Positions 17,130-24,835 of a stretch of DNA of 37,576 bases are shown piece after piece. Location of the stretch: positions 1-37,576 of the forward strand of contig CANRKI010000013.1 in assembly GCA_947631175.1 (NCBI GenBank). Reading direction: 5' to 3'. The translations under genes were made by a program, and so were the position numbers. The DNA comes from an uncultured Flavobacterium sp. Lineage in GTDB: Bacteria; Bacteroidota; Bacteroidia; Flavobacteriales; Flavobacteriaceae. Under the pieces are notes generated by a model. It was not told the DNA's origin. It was given only the letters and a program-made list of their open reading frames with translations, and made no database searches. Positions within the stretch are counted from its first letter, which is position 1. Each line of letters opens with the position of its first letter.

Positions 17130-20100
17130 ATGAATCAATTTATTAAAAATATTATAGGTTTTTCTCTTAAAAACAGATTCTTAACCTTTGCGGCAGTTAT
17201 ACTTTTAGCAATTGCAGGAATTGTAAGTTATTTAAAAATTCCAATCGAGGCTTTTCCAGATGTTACGAACACACAAATAGTTATTGTAACAGAGTGGAAC
17301 GGACGTAGTGCCGAAGAAATTGAACGTTTTGTAACCACACCAATTGAAATAGCAATGAATAGTGTGCAAAAAAAAACAAACGTACGAAGTGTAACCATGT
17401 TTGGACTTTCTGTCGTTAAAATTATTTTTGATGATGATGTAGAGGATTTTTTTGCACGACAACAAGTAAACAATCAATTAACTAACATTCAGTTTCCAGA
17501 AGGAGTAGATCCAGAGGTTCAACCGCCCTACGGGCCAACAGGCGAAGTTTTTAGATACACGCTAAAATCCAATATTCGAGACACCAGAGATTTGCTAACC
17601 ATTCAAAACTGGACAATAGATCGTGAGTTACGTCGAGTTCCTGGTGTTGCAGATGTTGTGGCTTTTGGAGGTCAAGAAAAAACTTACGAAATAACTGTAG
17701 ACCCACAAAAATTGCAACGATACGATTTAGCACCAATCGACTTATTTGATGCAGTTTCAAAATCTAACATTAATGTTGGAGGAGATGTGATCGAAAAAAA
17801 TGGTCAAGCTTATGTGGTTCGAGGAATTGGTATGATTGATAATATTAATGATATCGAAAACACTATAATAAATAATTTTAATGGTAATCCTCTTTTAGTT
17901 AAAGATGTAGCAGTTGTTCATGAAGCCAGCGCACCACGAGTAGGTCAGGTTGGATTAAACAACGACGATGATGTAGTACAAGGTATTGTTGTAATTAGAA
18001 AAGGAGAAAACCCAAGTGAAGCTTTAACCAGAATTAAGGATAAAATAGAAGAGCTTAACACAAGTATACTACCTTCTGACGTTAAAATGGTTACATTTTA
18101 CGATCGTGATGACTTAATGGCATATTGTACAGATACCGTTAAACATAATTTAATAGAAGGAATTATTTTAGTAACAGCCATAGTGTTTTTGTTTATGGCA
18201 GATTGGCGCACTACCGTAATTGTAGCTGTCGTTATCCCACTTTCATTACTTTTTGCATTTTTTATGCTGAATCTAAAAGGAATGAGCGCCAATTTACTCT
18301 CCTTAGGAGCCGTCGATTTTGGAATTATTATCGATGGAGCTGTAGTAATGGTCGAAGGTATTTTTGTCGCCCTCGATCATAAAGCCAAAAAGATTGGAAT
18401 GGATAAATTCAATAAGCTATCTAAGTTCGGATTGGTAAAAAATACAGGTGCACAAATGGGTAAAGCCATATTTTTCTCTAAACTAATTATCATTTCGGCG
18501 TTATTACCTATTTTTTCATTTGAAAAAGTTGAAGGAAAAATGTTTTCACCTTTAGCATGGACTTTAGGTTTCGCACTTTTAGGAGCTTTAATTTTTACCT
18601 TAACCTTGGTTCCTCTTTTATGTGCCTTACTTTTAAAGAAAAATGTAGTAGAGAAAGAAAACTTCTTTACTCGTTTTATCAATAAAACAGTTTTAAAGGC
18701 TTTCAATTTTACATTTGCACATAAAAAAATAACATTATTAATCGCTATAGCAACTTTTGGTATTTCAATAGGTTCAACAAAATGGTTAGGAACAGAGTTT
18801 TTACCAGAATTAAACGAAGGTGCTTTATGGGTTACTGCCGAGTTACCTATGAGCATTTCACTAACCGAGAGTGTAAAAATAACATCAGAGCTAAGAAAGA
18901 AATTAGGGAATTTTCCTGAGGTAGAACAAGTTTTGTCTCAAACAGGAAGAAGTAATGACGGAACAGACCCCAACGGCTTTTATTTTGTGCAATTTCAGGT
19001 AGATTTAGTTCCCAAAAAACAGTGGAGAAGTGGTGTTAATATGGGAGATATTATTAATGAAATGGATGCGGAACTTTCAAAATATCAAGGTATTACTTAT
19101 AACTATTCGCAACCCATTGTTGATAATGTAGCAGAAGCAGCTGCAGGAATTAAAGCCTCGAACGCTATTAAAATATACGGAAACGACTTAAATAAATTAG
19201 ATGAATTAGCAAAAGTTGTTTTAAATGAGATAAAGGATATTGAAGGGATTAAAGATGTAGGTGTATTAAAAAATCTTGGGCAGCCAGAGATGACAGTCGT
19301 TTTAAATGAAGAAAAAATGGCAATATATGGCATAACAAAATCCGATGCACAAGCGGTAATAGAGATGACGATTGGTGGTAAAACCGCGACACAAAAATAT
19401 GAAGGGGATCGCAAATTTGATATTCGTATCCGCTTTGACCAAGAATTTAGAAAAGATGAAACCGATATCATGAATCTAATGATTCCAACCCTATCGGGAA
19501 CAAAAATTCCTTTAAAAGAAATAGCAGACATAAATCAACTTACAGGACCAGCATTTATATATAGAGATGATACCAAACGTTTCATCGGCGTAAAATTTTC
19601 AGTTAGAGAACGCGATTTAGGTAGTACTATTGCCGATGCACAAGCAGTAGTAAAACAAAAAATAAAATTACCAGAGGGTTATAGCATTGATTGGACGGGT
19701 GAATTCGAAAATCAAGTACGAGCAAGTGAAAGATTGGTACACGTTGTGCCCATAAGCTTAGGAATTATATTTATACTATTATTTGTTCTTTTTGGAAATG
19801 CAAAAGATGCAGGTTACGTGTTAATAAATGTTCCATTTGCTTTAATAGGCGGAATTTTTGCCTTGCATTTAACAGGATTAAATTTTGGAATTTCAGCAGG
19901 AGTTGGTTTTATCGCTCTTTTTGGAATTTGTATACAAAATGGTGTTATTTTAATTACCGAATTTAAACAACAATTTAAAGAACATAAAAACAATCTAACA
20001 AGAGCCATTGCAATATCAGTACAACACAGAATTAGACCGGTTGTAATGACAGCATTAATGGCAGCCATAGGTTTAATGCCTGCAGCATTAAGTTCTGGTA

Positions 20101-20222
20101 TTGGATCAGAAAGTCAAAAACCATTAGCGGTTGTTATTATCGGAGGATTAGTTTCTGCAACATTATTCACCTTACTTGTTTTTCCAATTATTTATTATCG
20201 TGCTTTAAAAAGTAAGGTGTAA
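17130..20222 (+). CDS. czcA: CzcA-type heavy-metal efflux RND pump
   Basis: This 1030-residue inner-membrane pump of the heavy-metal RND family has twelve membrane helices in two halves with large periplasmic loops. The helix-4 motif reads DFGIIIDGAVVMVE, with D396, D402 and E409 at the same spacing as the proton-relay residues of CzcA. This is the divalent-cation type (Co/Zn/Cd/Ni) rather than the CusA type for Cu/Ag. It should export ions from periplasm or cytoplasm through the TolC-like channel using the proton gradient. With the adaptor gene broken, the assembled pump may be inactive in this strain. The exact metal is not determinable. Confidence 0.9.
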   Translation: MNQFIKNIIGFSLKNRFLTFAAVILLAIAGIVSYLKIPIEAFPDVTNTQIVIVTEWNGRSAEEIERFVTTPIEIAMNSVQKKTNVRSVTMFGLSVVKIIFDDDVEDFFARQQVNNQLTNIQFPEGVDPEVQPPYGPTGEVFRYTLKSNIRDTRDLLTIQNWTIDRELRRVPGVADVVAFGGQEKTYEITVDPQKLQRYDLAPIDLFDAVSKSNINVGGDVIEKNGQAYVVRGIGMIDNINDIENTIINNFNGNPLLVKDVAVVHEASAPRVGQVGLNNDDDVVQGIVVIRKGENPSEALTRIKDKIEELNTSILPSDVKMVTFYDRDDLMAYCTDTVKHNLIEGIILVTAIVFLFMADWRTTVIVAVVIPLSLLFAFFMLNLKGMSANLLSLGAVDFGIIIDGAVVMVEGIFVALDHKAKKIGMDKFNKLSKFGLVKNTGAQMGKAIFFSKLIIISALLPIFSFEKVEGKMFSPLAWTLGFALLGALIFTLTLVPLLCALLLKKNVVEKENFFTRFINKTVLKAFNFTFAHKKITLLIAIATFGISIGSTKWLGTEFLPELNEGALWVTAELPMSISLTESVKITSELRKKLGNFPEVEQVLSQTGRSNDGTDPNGFYFVQFQVDLVPKKQWRSGVNMGDIINEMDAELSKYQGITYNYSQPIVDNVAEAAAGIKASNAIKIYGNDLNKLDELAKVVLNEIKDIEGIKDVGVLKNLGQPEMTVVLNEEKMAIYGITKSDAQAVIEMTIGGKTATQKYEGDRKFDIRIRFDQEFRKDETDIMNLMIPTLSGTKIPLKEIADINQLTGPAFIYRDDTKRFIGVKFSVRERDLGSTIADAQAVVKQKIKLPEGYSIDWTGEFENQVRASERLVHVVPISLGIIFILLFVLFGNAKDAGYVLINVPFALIGGIFALHLTGLNFGISAGVGFIALFGICIQNGVILITEFKQQFKEHKNNLTRAIAISVQHRIRPVVMTALMAAIGLMPAALSSGIGSESQKPLAVVIIGGLVSATLFTLLVFPIIYYRALKSKV

Positions 20223-20261
20223 TTTTTTTTATAGAGTTATATAAGGTTATTTTTTTGAGTC

Positions 20262-20298
20262 AAAAGCCTACTATAATTACAGGTAGGCTTTTGTTTTT
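20262..20298 (+). terminator. terminator after the efflux operon
   Basis: A 10-bp perfect stem, AAAAGCCTAC (20262-20271) with GTAGGCTTTT (20283-20292), has an 11-base loop and a following T-rich run. It lies 40 bases after the pump stop codon and before the pheS promoter. Confidence 0.8.
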
Positions 20299-20351
20299 AA
20301 AACAAATAATAAAGTTTATAGGTTTCCTTAGTCTTAAAAAAATATAATTCG

Positions 20352-20359
20352 TAAATTTG
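20352..20359 (+). promoter_or_regulatory. -7 box of pheS
   Basis: TAAATTTG matches TAnnTTTG perfectly and ends 21 bases before the ATG at 20381. The alternative TTG start at 20357 falls inside this box, which rules that start out. No clear TTG is seen at the -33 distance. Confidence 0.65.
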
Positions 20360-20380
20360 CAATCTATATTGATTATTACA

Positions 20381-21400
20381 ATGATAGATAAGATAAAAGA
20401 ATATATTGGAGAAGCTCAAGCTTTTTCAACAGATAATAAAGAAACCTTAGAGGCTTTCAGAATTAAATTCTTAGGAAGTAAAGGTATTTTAAAAGATTTA
20501 TTTGCAGCGTTTAAAAATGTACCAAACGACCAAAAAAAGGAATTTGGTCAAATCATTAATGAATTAAAAACTACGGCAGAAGAAAAGGTAAAATCTATTC
20601 AGGATGCTTTAGAAAGTAAAGAAGATGTTAGTGGTTTATTTGGAGATTTAACGCGTCCGGGCGAGCCTTTTAAAGTAGGTTCTCGTCATCCAATATCAAT
20701 TGTTAAAAATCAAATTATTGATATTTTTTCAAACATTGGTTTTAATGTTTCTGAGGGACCAGAAATCGAAGATGATTGGCACAACTTTACAGCATTAAAC
20801 TTACCCGAATATCATCCAGCACGTGATATGCAGGATACGTTTTTTATCCAAACCAATCCTGATATTTTATTACGTACGCAAACATCATCTATCCAAGCAA
20901 GATACATGGAGGCTAACGAGCCACCAATTCGTACAATTTCTCCAGGTCGTGTTTTCCGTAACGAAGCTATTTCGTCTCGTTCGCACTGTATCTTTCATCA
21001 AGTAGAAGGTTTGTATATTGACAAAAATGTTTCGTATGCAGATTTAAAACAAACTCTTTTATACTTTACAAAAGAGATGTTTGGAAAGTCTAAAATACGT
21101 TTACGTCCATCTTATTTCCCGTTTACAGAACCATCTGCTGAGGTTGATGTGTATTGGGGATTAAAAACAGAAACAGATTACCGTATTACTAAAGGTACAG
21201 GTTGGTTAGAAATTATGGGTTGCGGTATGGTTGATCCTAACGTTTTAAAAAACTGTAATATTGATGCCGAAACGTATAATGGTTTTGCTTTTGGTATGGG
21301 AATCGAGCGTATTGCAATGCTTTTATATCAAATTGGTGATATTAGAATGTTTTATGAAAATGATGTTCGCTTTTTAGAGCAGTTTAAAACAAACATATAA
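20381..21400 (+). CDS. pheS: phenylalanyl-tRNA synthetase alpha subunit
   Basis: This is the 339-residue class II synthetase alpha subunit, which charges tRNA-Phe as an alpha2-beta2 enzyme with PheT. An N-terminal coiled coil (about 1-85) precedes the catalytic core: motif 1 around SEGPEIEDDWHNFTALNLPE, motif 2 FRNEAISSRSHCIFHQ, and motif 3 GFAFGMGIERIAML. The length matches the family from the start at 20381, which is also supported by the promoter position. pheT is not adjacent, which is common in Bacteroidota. A terminator follows the stop. Confidence 0.95.
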   Translation: MIDKIKEYIGEAQAFSTDNKETLEAFRIKFLGSKGILKDLFAAFKNVPNDQKKEFGQIINELKTTAEEKVKSIQDALESKEDVSGLFGDLTRPGEPFKVGSRHPISIVKNQIIDIFSNIGFNVSEGPEIEDDWHNFTALNLPEYHPARDMQDTFFIQTNPDILLRTQTSSIQARYMEANEPPIRTISPGRVFRNEAISSRSHCIFHQVEGLYIDKNVSYADLKQTLLYFTKEMFGKSKIRLRPSYFPFTEPSAEVDVYWGLKTETDYRITKGTGWLEIMGCGMVDPNVLKNCNIDAETYNGFAFGMGIERIAMLLYQIGDIRMFYENDVRFLEQFKTNI

Positions 21401-21403
21401 TAT

Positions 21404-21438
21404 AAAAAAGCCCAAAAGAATTTTCTTTTGGGCTTTTT
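21404..21438. terminator. bidirectional terminator between pheS and the GNAT-fold gene
   Basis: A long stem, AAAAAGCCCAAAAG (from 21405) with CTTTTGGGCTTTTT (to 21438), has a short AT loop and flanking A/T runs. It lies between convergent genes and ends both transcripts. Confidence 0.85.
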
Positions 21439-21440
21439 CT

Positions 21441-22559
21441 TTATATATCTTTTCGATATGTTTTTCTTTTTTTGTGGATAATTGGATCAAAAGTTTTCCA
21501 AAGTTGTTGTATTTTTTTGTTCTCTTCTAACAGCGGATTAGTTTCTACAGTTTTAATTCTACGTTTTGTAAAACGATTATAAAAATCTCTAAATATTAAC
21601 GCTGTTACACCTTTAGACTGATATTCAGGTTCAATTCCAATTAAATAAAATTCGGCGTGATCATTTTTTTTCATTGCTTTTAATAAGTGATACCAACCAA
21701 AAGGGAATAAACTTCCGTTCGCTTTTTTAAATGCTTTTGAGAAAGAAGGCATTGTTATAGCAAATGCAACAATTTTATGATCCTGATTTACGATGATGCT
21801 AATATAATCTGGATGAATAAAGCTGATATATTTTTCTTTATAATGATCAATTTGGTATTGTTGTATTGGTACGTAGCTTTGTAACTCGGAATACGAACTA
21901 TTTAAAACGCCAAACATTTCGTCTACATAAGGTAATACTTCTTTTATTGAATTAAATTGTAATGCTTTTACTTGATATCTTTTTTCGATCATGCTTGCCA
22001 TTTTCTCCATGTTCCAAGCCTTACCAATATTTTCCATTGTCATCGAAAATTCTAACCATTCGGCTTCGGGTTTATAGCCCAATTTTTCTAAATGTTTAGG
22101 ATAATATTCGTAATTATAAAGCCCAATCATTGTAGGTAAATAATCAAACCCATGTGTTAGCATTCCTGCTTTATCCATGTTTGTAAATCCCATAGGTCCC
22201 TCAACATATTCAAGCTGATGCTCTTTAGCAAACTCCTCGGCTTTTTGTAATAAAGCACTAGATACCTCAATATCATCAATAAAATCAAACCAGCCAAAGC
22301 GTACTTTGCGTTTGTTTAAATCGTTAACCTCAGTCCAGTTAATAATCACGGCAATTCGGCCAACTACTTTATTGTTTTGGTAGGCTAAAAAGTAATTAAC
22401 TTTAATACTTTCGAGTATATTTGGGTTTAAGTCAAAGCTTTTCAACTCTTCCTTTATCATTCCAGGAACCCAATATTTACTGTTTTTATAAAGTGAAAAA
22501 GGAAATGAAACAAATTGTTTCATCTCCTCTTTAGTATGTATTTGCTTAACTAGTATCAT
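21441..22559 (-). CDS. GNAT-fold acyltransferase-like protein
   Basis: This 372-residue protein resembles a Bacteroidota-wide family of long proteins with an acyl-CoA N-acyltransferase fold. A central segment (YFLAYQNNKVVGRIAVII, about residues 55-72) and the late EFYLIGIEPEYQSKGVTALIF (about 306-326) resemble the acetyl-CoA-binding strand and loop of GNAT enzymes. EYVEGPMGFTNMD (about 116-128) is another conserved-looking block. The substrate is unknown. Its start overlaps the stop of the upstream outer-membrane protein gene by one base (TAATG), so the two are translationally coupled and may act together. It is not a metabolic enzyme I can name. Confidence 0.75.
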   Translation of the reverse strand: MILVKQIHTKEEMKQFVSFPFSLYKNSKYWVPGMIKEELKSFDLNPNILESIKVNYFLAYQNNKVVGRIAVIINWTEVNDLNKRKVRFGWFDFIDDIEVSSALLQKAEEFAKEHQLEYVEGPMGFTNMDKAGMLTHGFDYLPTMIGLYNYEYYPKHLEKLGYKPEAEWLEFSMTMENIGKAWNMEKMASMIEKRYQVKALQFNSIKEVLPYVDEMFGVLNSSYSELQSYVPIQQYQIDHYKEKYISFIHPDYISIIVNQDHKIVAFAITMPSFSKAFKKANGSLFPFGWYHLLKAMKKNDHAEFYLIGIEPEYQSKGVTALIFRDFYNRFTKRRIKTVETNPLLEENKKIQQLWKTFDPIIHKKRKTYRKDI

Positions 22560-23638
22560 TATTCTAAAATAAGTTCTTCTTCTTCAACTTCTCGGTGTTC
22601 CACCTCAATTTCAGTTTCGTTTTCTGGTGATGAGGTTTCTGGATTTAAATTTTCAGATTCTGTAGATTCTATTTGGTTTGTGTTGTTTTCTTCTTCCGTT
22701 TCTGGCAATACAACATTTCCGTTTTCATCAATTCCTAAATAATTATCTAGTGCAGTTTTTAAAGGTTGCTCTAATCCTTTAACTTCTGTTCCTTTATGTT
22801 TTTTATCCCATCGCCACGACATACCAATTCCGGCCATTAAAACCTGAGGAGTATCTTTAAAATTAAAACCTAGCGAAGCATCAAATTGTAAATTCTTTTT
22901 TAGTAAATAAGCTGCGCCACCTCTTAAAATATGATCCGCGTAGAAATCGGATTTATACCCCTGTGACTCAACAAATCCAGACCATTTGCGATTAAATCCA
23001 TGAGTTACCGTTAATATGTAGCCGTAGCTAGGATAATCTGTTGTTATTTTATCAGCAATAATGTTGGTTGTGATTACCCATCTTGGAGCAATAATTTGTT
23101 GTAAAAGTACCATTATTTTAGGGCTGATACTTGGGTCGGTTGTAAAGGTATATGGATTATCGCCAACGTTAAAATTAGCACCTGCATAAATAGATACTGC
23201 TGGTAAAAGATTACGCCATTTAAATTTTTGACGGATGTTCCAGCTGTAAATATTTTCTTTTTGAATATATTTTTTCCAAGGGTCGTATACTAAAAATTTG
23301 GCTCCAAGTCGTAAACCATTAAAAGCGTTGCGATTTTCTTGTATATAAGGCGAGGTGAATTTATCAAACTTATAATCAATTTCTCCTATAAATTCCAATT
23401 GCTCAAAAAAGAAACCGTATCTTAAATCTATTTCTGCTCCAAAACCTGTTGATTTTTCTTGTAAAAGCTTATGATCTTGATTATCATAATAAATCCCAGT
23501 TTCTAACTGAAAAACTTTTTTTCCAATAGAATACGCCCCAAACGACTCACCTGGTCTATTAGAGTTAATGGTATTTGTAATTTGGGCATTTAAACTAATG
23601 GATATTAAGATGTTGAAAACCAGTAACTTTAGTTTCAT
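22559..23638 (-). CDS. outer-membrane beta-barrel 'transporter'-like protein with acidic tail
   Basis: The 359 residues start with a signal peptide (about 1-18, ISISLNAQ), followed by alternating strands rich in aromatic residues (such as FQLETGIYYDN, AEIDLRYGFFFEQLEFIGEIDYKFD and SGFVESQGYKSDFYADHILRGGAAY). These resemble flavobacterial proteins loosely annotated as transporters with an outer-membrane barrel. After the barrel (to about residue 270) comes a tail of about 55 residues that is mostly Glu, Asn, Ser and Thr and ends EVEEEELILE. The tail is unusual because barrels normally end on an aromatic strand. It is the first gene of a two-gene unit with the GNAT-fold gene. Its substrate is unknown. 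Confidence 0.7.
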   Translation of the reverse strand: MKLKLLVFNILISISLNAQITNTINSNRPGESFGAYSIGKKVFQLETGIYYDNQDHKLLQEKSTGFGAEIDLRYGFFFEQLEFIGEIDYKFDKFTSPYIQENRNAFNGLRLGAKFLVYDPWKKYIQKENIYSWNIRQKFKWRNLLPAVSIYAGANFNVGDNPYTFTTDPSISPKIMVLLQQIIAPRWVITTNIIADKITTDYPSYGYILTVTHGFNRKWSGFVESQGYKSDFYADHILRGGAAYLLKKNLQFDASLGFNFKDTPQVLMAGIGMSWRWDKKHKGTEVKGLEQPLKTALDNYLGIDENGNVVLPETEEENNTNQIESTESENLNPETSSPENETEIEVEHREVEEEELILE

Positions 23639-23737
23639 AAGTGTATTTTAAAGCTTAAATAAAGTATAAAAACCAAAAGTAACCATTTTTATTATTATTT
23701 TATGAGAGAATTGCTAAAAAAGGTTATGGATTTTTTG

Positions 23738-23745
23738 TAAATTTG
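23738..23745 (+). promoter_or_regulatory. -7 box of the DUF4834 gene
   Basis: TAAATTTG is a perfect TAnnTTTG match, 20 bases before the ATG at 23766. A TTG at 23711-23713 is 24 bases further up, somewhat longer than the usual spacing. Confidence 0.6.
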
Positions 23746-23765
23746 AGAGTATAAATATTTTAGTA

Positions 23766-24068
23766 ATGGATAGAGCAGATTTTTCAGGGTTTTTAAAAAC
23801 AATTGTGTGGTTGGTCCTTATTTATGCTATTAAATTTTTATTCAGATTTTTAGGCCCCTTTTTATTACAAAAAGCCGTTCAAAAAGTGGAGAAAAATTTT
23901 AATGAAAAGGCGAAAGACTTTTACAACCAAACACAAAATCAGTATTCAGGTTCAAATTCACAATCATATTCAGCAAATTCAAACACATCTAAATCAGATA
24001 TTAATGTAAATGATTTGCGTGAAAAGAAAAAGGTTGGTGAATATATTGATTATGAAGAATTAAATTAA
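23766..24068 (+). CDS. DUF4834 family small membrane protein
   Basis: This 100-residue protein matches the DUF4834 family. It has one membrane region (about 9-37, FLKTIVWLVLIYAIKFLFRFLGPFLL), a basic amphipathic helix (about 38-55) and a Ser/Asn/Gln-rich linker. A conserved-looking end, KKKVGEYIDYEEL, follows. The function of the family is unknown. It is a single gene with its own promoter and terminator, upstream of and in the same direction as the DedA gene. Confidence 0.8.
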   Translation: MDRADFSGFLKTIVWLVLIYAIKFLFRFLGPFLLQKAVQKVEKNFNEKAKDFYNQTQNQYSGSNSQSYSANSNTSKSDINVNDLREKKKVGEYIDYEELN

Positions 24069-24097
24069 AAAAGATCAGGTTTTAGCCTGATCTTTTT
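24068..24097 (+). terminator. terminator after the DUF4834 gene
   Basis: A 12-bp stem, AAAAAGATCAGG (24068-24079) with CCTGATCTTTTT (24086-24097), has a 6-base loop and a T-tract. The hairpin begins at the final base of the stop codon. Confidence 0.8.
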
Positions 24098-24152
24098 GTT
24101 TTTATGCTTCATATTTATACCTTCGTTGCTTAGTATTTTATGACACTTTTTA

Positions 24153-24803
24153 ATGGAAATTTTAGTATCTCTTTTTGATTTTATAATGCATATCGATCAA
24201 CATCTAACAGAATTTGCAAATTCGTACGGGTTGTGGTTGTATGCGATTTTATTTTTAATTGTTTTTGTTGAAACAGGAGTAGTTGTAATGCCTTTTTTGC
24301 CAGGCGATTCTTTACTATTTGCCGCTGGTATGTTAGCAGCACAACCCAATGAATTAAATGTTTGGGTGATGATTGTAATTTTATTGATAGCCGCAATTAC
24401 TGGAGATACTTTAAATTATAGCATCGGGAAAAACATTGGTTACAAAGCCGTACAAATTAAAATTTTTGGAAAACAGTTTGTACAGCCTGAACATTTAGAG
24501 AAAACACATGGTTTTTACGAAAAATACGGTTCAAAAACTATTGTAATTGCTCGTTTTGTACCTATTGTTAGAACGTTGGCTCCTTTTGTGGCTGGAATTG
24601 GTAAAATGAATAATAAAACTTTTATTACTTATAATGTTATTGGTGCAATACTTTGGGTTTTTGGTTTAACGCTGGCAGGATATTTTTTAGGAAACATTCC
24701 GTTTATTCGTGACAATTTCTCCAAAGTAGTTTTAGCGATTATTGTTTTATCGATATTACCAATTGGTGTGGAGATTATAAAAGAGAAGTTTTTAAAGAAA
24801 TAA
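24153..24803 (+). CDS. DedA family membrane protein
   Basis: This 216-residue DedA/VTT-domain protein has family motifs VETGVVVMPFLPGDSLLFAAG (about residues 40-60) and RFVPIVRTLAPFVAGIGKM (about 128-146), including the conserved Arg and Gly residues. Several membrane helices and re-entrant loops are expected. DedA proteins act in lipid-carrier (undecaprenyl phosphate) or phospholipid flipping and envelope homeostasis; which substrate applies here is unclear. It is a single gene, convergent with uvrA through a shared terminator. Confidence 0.88.
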   Translation: MEILVSLFDFIMHIDQHLTEFANSYGLWLYAILFLIVFVETGVVVMPFLPGDSLLFAAGMLAAQPNELNVWVMIVILLIAAITGDTLNYSIGKNIGYKAVQIKIFGKQFVQPEHLEKTHGFYEKYGSKTIVIARFVPIVRTLAPFVAGIGKMNNKTFITYNVIGAILWVFGLTLAGYFLGNIPFIRDNFSKVVLAIIVLSILPIGVEIIKEKFLKK

Positions 24804-24834
24804 AAAAACGCCCGATTTTTAATCGGGCGTTTTT
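24803..24834. terminator. bidirectional terminator between the dedA-like gene and uvrA
   Basis: A 14-bp perfect stem, AAAAACGCCCGATT (24804-24817) with AATCGGGCGTTTTT (24821-24834), has a 3-base loop. It is GC-rich at the core and flanked by A/T runs, so it can serve both convergent genes. Confidence 0.85.
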
Positions 24835-24835
24835 G

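Noticed and set aside
18377..18856. 159-residue minus-strand ORF inside the efflux pump gene
   Set aside because: It is a shadow of the well-conserved pump reading frame.
20357..20380. Upstream TTG start for pheS
   Set aside because: The TTG is the last part of the TAAATTTG promoter box; the family start is ATG at 20381.
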